DNA from: Dehalococcoidia bacterium
GTDB lineage: Bacteria > Chloroflexota > Dehalococcoidia > Dehalococcoidales > BS750m-G39
Reading direction: 5' to 3'
Assembly (NCBI GenBank): GCA_030615425.1
Contig: JAUWZG010000020.1
Coordinates: 1 to 15,402, forward strand
Length of the DNA stretch: 15,402 bases
Shown here: positions 14,633-15,402 of the stretch, one piece after another
Layout: every line of letters starts with the position of its first letter
Numbering within the stretch: the first letter of the stretch is position 1
Made by a program: the position numbers and the translations under genes
Notes under the pieces: model-generated
What the model saw: only the letters and a program-made list of their open reading frames with translations
Told to the model about the DNA's origin: nothing
Database searches by the model: none

Positions 14633-15402
14633 GCACTAACCTGTTGACAGCTATTCTCAATCGCTGCCCGAACCTCGTCATTGAGCCTGCCATCACCATT
14701 GGTATCAGTCACCGTACCGAAGAGCAGTGCCGCCAGTCCGCTGACATAGGCGCTGGCAAAGGAAGTGCCACTCTTATACCCGTAGCTACTATCGGGTAAA
14801 GTAGAGTAGATATTGAAGCCGGGGGCAGCCACATTCACCCAGTCGCCATAGTTTGACAGCGGCGCCAGGGTATCATCCTGTGTGGTAGCCGTCACGGCAA
14901 TGCAATTTTCATAATAAGCAGGGTAGACTGGCAACTGGCTACCGCCATTACCGGCGGCAGCTATAATTACTACTCCCTGACTCCAGGCATAATTTATGGC
15001 GTCTTCTAACTCTGGCGAAGGTCCTCTAAGTTCAATGCTCACATTGATAACATTGGCTCCATTATCGGCGGCCCAGATGATGCCCCTGGTTAAGGTTAAT
15101 GCCTGACACTTCCCACCGTCACCAGCCACCTTGACATTCATCAGCTGGCTCTCCGGTGCCACACCAGCAATGCCCAAACCATTGTTACTGTAAGCAGCGA
15201 TAATCCCAGCTATATGAGTGCCATGTCCATAAATGTCACCTGAAGTAGGGCTATCAGTAAAATTAATTTCAGCTACCACCTTGCCGTCAAGGTCTTCGTG
15301 GTTCTGGTCAATGCCGGTATCAAGGATTGCCACCAGTATCTCCGAGCCTCCGGTGGCAGTCGGCCACAACTCTCGTATCTGAATCAGGCTCAGCGCCCAC
15401 TG
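14602..15402 (-). CDS. Subtilisin-family (S8) serine protease, 5' end outside window
   Basis: The frame is open to the right edge, so the N-terminus (signal and propeptide) is missing; 266 residues are seen. Counting from the first codon in view, the triad is Asp28 in LDTGID, His60 in GHGTHIAG and Ser214 in GTSFASA, with Asn152 in AAAGNGG as the oxyanion residue. All four are intact, so the enzyme should be active. The lead-in QWALSLIQIRELW before the Asp motif is typical of mature-domain starts in thermitase-like subtilases. The C-terminus ends shortly after DTNGDGRLNDE, a calcium-loop-like segment common in such enzymes. It is probably secreted, although the signal is out of view. There is no extra domain after the catalytic one. 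Confidence 0.92.
   Translation of the reverse strand, partial: QWALSLIQIRELWPTATGGSEILVAILDTGIDQNHEDLDGKVVAEINFTDSPTSGDIYGHGTHIAGIIAAYSNNGLGIAGVAPESQLMNVKVAGDGGKCQALTLTRGIIWAADNGANVINVSIELRGPSPELEDAINYAWSQGVVIIAAAGNGGSQLPVYPAYYENCIAVTATTQDDTLAPLSNYGDWVNVAAPGFNIYSTLPDSSYGYKSGTSFASAYVSGLAALLFGTVTDTNGDGRLNDEVRAAIENSCQQVSASGVALAEGE

Noticed and set aside
14566..14633. Strong GAGGGGAGG ribosome-binding site before ATG at 14580 on the + strand
   Set aside because: The frame closes after 16 codons with no coherent peptide and lies opposite the end of the protease gene.

Overview
The window looks like ordinary chromosome from a free-living anaerobic-type bacterium, most likely a Chloroflexota/Dehalococcoidia-like lineage. 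That assignment is an inference. It rests on a citramalate-type isoleucine pathway, an archaeal-style thymidylate synthase, RtcB with archease, many small uncharacterised proteins, short intergenic gaps and frequent GTG/TTG starts. No rRNA, tRNA, CRISPR array, transposase or phage gene was seen.

Left block, + strand (1-5209). A 5'-truncated MGMT-fold protein without the alkyl-acceptor cysteine overlaps by 4 bases a small A/T-rich membrane-anchored protein. Then come leuD, leuB and cimA, which abut or nearly abut. LeuCD and LeuB act in leucine synthesis, and with CimA they convert pyruvate plus acetyl-CoA to 2-oxobutyrate for isoleucine. leuC and leuA are not in the window. Behind cimA lies an unusual junction: a 46-residue membrane peptide gene, then a second diverged copy of the last ~20 codons of cimA, then a lipoprotein gene.

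Middle block, - strand (8629-5212). A tight four-gene operon runs archease, rtcB, a cysteine synthase homologue and a SagB-type nitroreductase. Archease is the known activator of the RtcB RNA ligase. The operon is divided from the + strand genes to its right by a short A/T-rich divergent promoter region with a perfect 16-bp palindrome and two further ACTAT dyads.

Right-middle block, + strand (8747-12636). Two uncharacterised proteins are followed by a radical SAM protein, a His/Cys-rich DUF5320-like small protein whose ribosome-binding site and start lie in a 33-bp tandem triplication, an archaeal-type thymidylate synthase, and a stand-alone B3/4 (PheT editing-like) protein.

Right end (12637-15402). 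A C-terminal remnant of a DegV protein (- strand) is cut off by a G/C-tract region with two opposed perfect G-quadruplex motifs. Next are a lipoprotein with a degenerate metallopeptidase-like motif (EEWLH), a DUF5658-like membrane protein with its own sigma-70-type promoter (- strand), and a subtilisin-family protease (- strand) that runs off the right edge.

The most unusual items are the duplicated cimA-tail/start junction, the triplicated translation-initiation module, the divergent palindromic promoter, the DegV remnant beside paired G-quadruplexes, and the EEWLH lipoprotein.
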